From Trogon surrucura (taxonomy: Eukaryota > Chordata > Aves > Trogoniformes > Trogonidae): DNA of 64,000 bases. Below the pieces are notes generated by a model. It did not search any database. It was given only the letters and a program-made list of their open reading frames with translations, and had not been told where the DNA came from. The stretch covers positions 51,370,264-51,434,263 of the forward strand of contig CM036621.1 of assembly GCA_020746105.1 (NCBI GenBank). The letters are read 5' to 3'. The position numbers and the translations under genes were made by a program. Of the stretch, positions 61,557 to 64,000 are shown one piece after another; positions within the stretch are counted from its first letter, which is position 1; each line of letters starts with the position of its first letter.

Positions 61557-64000
61557 GGTAAAGGACACAGAGAAGTCAAAAGCCTGAACAGCATGTGTTG
61601 CATGACATCTGTTGAGCACTATGTTACTTATTCTGCTTACCTGCACTAGTCCTCCCTCCAGGGCCTCAGCCTGTCTTTAGGGGCAATTCTGCCCTTCATT
61701 CTCTACTTTCAGAGAAAAGAAAAGTGATTGCCCAACCCACTCACATGAATTCCTGCTTCAGAGACATGCTTAAACTAGGCTCCTAAAGCTGTAGGATCCA
61801 AACCCACCAGTTAATGCAGAAAGCCACAGTAAACTTTCCTGTTTGTTCTCTAGACTGAGAGCGTGTAACAGTTGGTATCACCCAGTTCAACGCCAGCTTT
61901 AACTTCAGTTTAGCCACAGGTGCTCTGGTAGCCCTTGAGTGCACACAGCCCTTGTCCCATTGGGTGTCCACGTGAAAACCTGTCATATTCCGTGCATCCT
62001 AGAGAGACAGAGTGTTTCTCCACCCTATCACATGGCTTATGACTAAGAAAATACTGCAGATACAAACCCTACCACACCATCTCATCTTTTCTCTCTCCTG
62101 ATCTACCAGTGGGGTGATGAATCAAGACAAAATCTTCCTTACAGTAAAATATCAGAGTTACAGTGACAGATTTTATTCGAATGTCAGTTTGTACTGTAGC
62201 CTAACAGTCAGTTAAGCATGTAACCTAATGTTTTTAATTAACTGCCATGTCATACCTTGTAATGGAAGCTTTAGTTATTGCTCTGCATTAAGTTTATAAA
62301 TAAAATATTTTAAATTCATGAATCATTCATTTAATCAGATTTCTCATGACATGCAATTAAAATATAAACTCTGAGCTGGCATGGCCTTAAACATATATAA
62401 CGCAATAACTGCAATGCAACATATACTAACTTACCTGTTTTGTCTAATCATAGGTTTTGGGCAGTATTTCAATTTAAATCCCATTTATACTTAGGACAAT
62501 GTGTAAGCAAATGCTTAAAGTTCTGATTCTGTCAGTGGGATGCTGGCATTTAGTGAAATGAAAAATTGAAAATAGAGGTTTTCCTGAAATGAGCCTGTAT
62601 CTGTGATCCCATTCACAGAAAAGATACTTGCTCCTTCACGGTCATAAGTCACTTTAAAGATCAATCTTTTTTCAGAGGTATCTTCCGTAGCAGCTAAGTA
62701 CTGCCTTCCTAAAAGTTGCCAGCTAGTTATTTTCTCCCATGTCCACACTTTCCTTCAAGAATTCTTTTTAAAAAAAATGGTTAGCCCTATTAACTCACTG
62801 CTTTTCCTCGACAGCGAAACCAACCAGACAAGCGATAGAAATTGCAGTAACGTGTAGTAACATGTAGCACAATTTGTTTGAACAGCTTCTCACTTAGGCA
62901 GTACTTTATGTAAGGAAGGCAGTGAGGCAGAAACCCAGGGAAGAGCTACCAGCAGCTGAGCTGCACGGAGGGGAAGCAGCTCTGTCCTCACTACAAAGGA
63001 GAGACAACAAAAGCCGCCTTATGAGAACGCTGCTGACCAGTCAGCCTGACCCACATGGGCGCTGGTGTGACGCTGTCCCAGCATGATGCAACGGCTTATT
63101 CCCTCTTCACATGGACATCCAGGTCCTGTGCATGGAGATGAGCTTGTCCAATAGCTGGCCTTCAGAGACTGCAGATTTCCAGTAAAACCAACCATAATTA
63201 ATAGCCACTTTGACCTCTAAGACAAAGCGCAGCTAAAGCCCCCAGAAACCCTTCCTTGACTTCAGCGCAACAGGATCAGAACTTGTACTACAGGCACACT
63301 CTCAAAGCGCTTCAGATAAAGGCAAGGAAGGCTGTCAGTGTGCACGCCGCAAGTTACAGATATCCTCTATGGAGAGGACCCTGTAGCAAAGGGTTTCTTA
63401 ATGGATTTTGACTGTTGCATTTACTGTGAAATGAACATAGCAGATACTGCAGGCTAATTCATTAGCTACTTGTGATTGATTCTTGTTTTCATCACCATAA
63501 AAGCAGATTTCCTGTGGTTAACATAATGATCCCGATTCCCTCTTTGCTTACACACATTTAAGTCAGTCACAGCTCCACTGAGCCCACAGCAGTTGCTATA
63601 TCAAGACTAAAATAGGTTTAATGACTGGAGACTTGGACTGGGTAACTTAAACATAGGTTTCAGTCACCCGGGTCTCACAGTGCTATCCAAATTTATTTTA
63701 AGCTCTTTGCACATGAGAACTACTTCCCCCATCTCCACCAGGTAACCGCCTCGAGGGTGAACAGCAGCAGCTGTTTAACAGTTCTCAGTTACACTGTCCA
63801 TGAGTTCAGGGTACAAAGCAGAGTGCCATGTCCAATCACCATCCCCAGGGAGCCTTTTGGGAAGTGTAACATAATTATAGTCAAATTTCGTTTATCAGAA
63901 TGGGATGGAAAACAAGAAAGTCATTAAGCAAAATGGAATTTCAGACAAATGAAGGACCTTGGAACTTATCTGATATACCTCAAGGGACATGACCTTCTTT
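61557..64000. other. Non-coding stretch with AT-rich patches
   Basis: No supported gene. AT-rich patches at 62180-62420 (with a TAATTA core at 62235-62240 and an ATGCAATTAA element near 62351) and 63410-63540 look like possible conserved non-coding DNA, but conservation cannot be judged here. Confidence 0.45.

Noticed and set aside
61355-61603. Glu/Gly/Lys/Arg-rich minus-strand frame
   Set aside because: Produced by the polypyrimidine tract on the plus strand, not a protein signal.
62515-62748. Minus-strand frame containing ENLYFQ, the TEV protease recognition hexapeptide
   Set aside because: A six-residue coincidence in a chance frame; nothing else suggests a vector or viral origin.
1-64000. 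CRISPR array, operon or other prokaryotic system
   Set aside because: No regularly spaced repeats, no long adjacent coding frames and clear avian retroelements throughout.

Overview
The window looks like nuclear DNA from a bird, most likely a songbird-type (passerine) genome. The evidence is the repeats. There are three clear CR1 LINE copies, one ending in the usual run of ATTCTATG repeats. There are two solo LTRs of the avian ERVL type. There is also a short tRNA-Ile-like SINE with a CR1-type 3' end near 49.6-49.76 kb, which resembles the passerine TguSINE1 class. Species and chromosome cannot be told from the sequence alone.

I find no exon, tRNA, rRNA or other cellular gene that I can support. 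The longest open frames (about 200 codons near 9.8-10.4 kb and 14.4-15.0 kb) have no recognisable domain, and the only frames with family-like protein content are broken CR1 ORF2 remnants. The window is best read as intergenic DNA or the inside of a very large intron.

Layout: 1-820 is an antisense CR1 piece reaching into the reverse-transcriptase domain. 0.8-20 kb is mostly unique sequence holding old, eroded repeats: a CR1-like piece at 1.85 kb, a MIR-type SINE at 10.7 kb, an old LINE tail at 13.4 kb and a possible CR1 remnant at 16 kb. A second antisense CR1 lies at 20.1-20.5 kb, an antisense MIR-type SINE at 26.4 kb, and a sense-strand CR1 3' end at 29.6-30.5 kb. A solo LTR lies at 35.2-36.0 kb, the SINE at 49.6 kb, and an antisense solo LTR at 58.05-58.62 kb directly beside another MIR-type fragment. 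The rest is single-copy-looking, moderately AT-rich DNA with short tandem duplications, three perfect hairpins (19.2, 49.4 and 50.2 kb), pyrimidine-rich tracts and a few AT-rich or CpG-bearing patches that could be conserved regulatory DNA.

The elements form an age series: very old MIR and LINE remnants shared across amniotes, then avian CR1 copies, then ERVL LTRs and the SINE. Nothing here forms an operon-like or multi-gene system, and I did not find a convincing undescribed biological system. The hairpins, the SINE and the candidate conserved patches are the items most worth checking.
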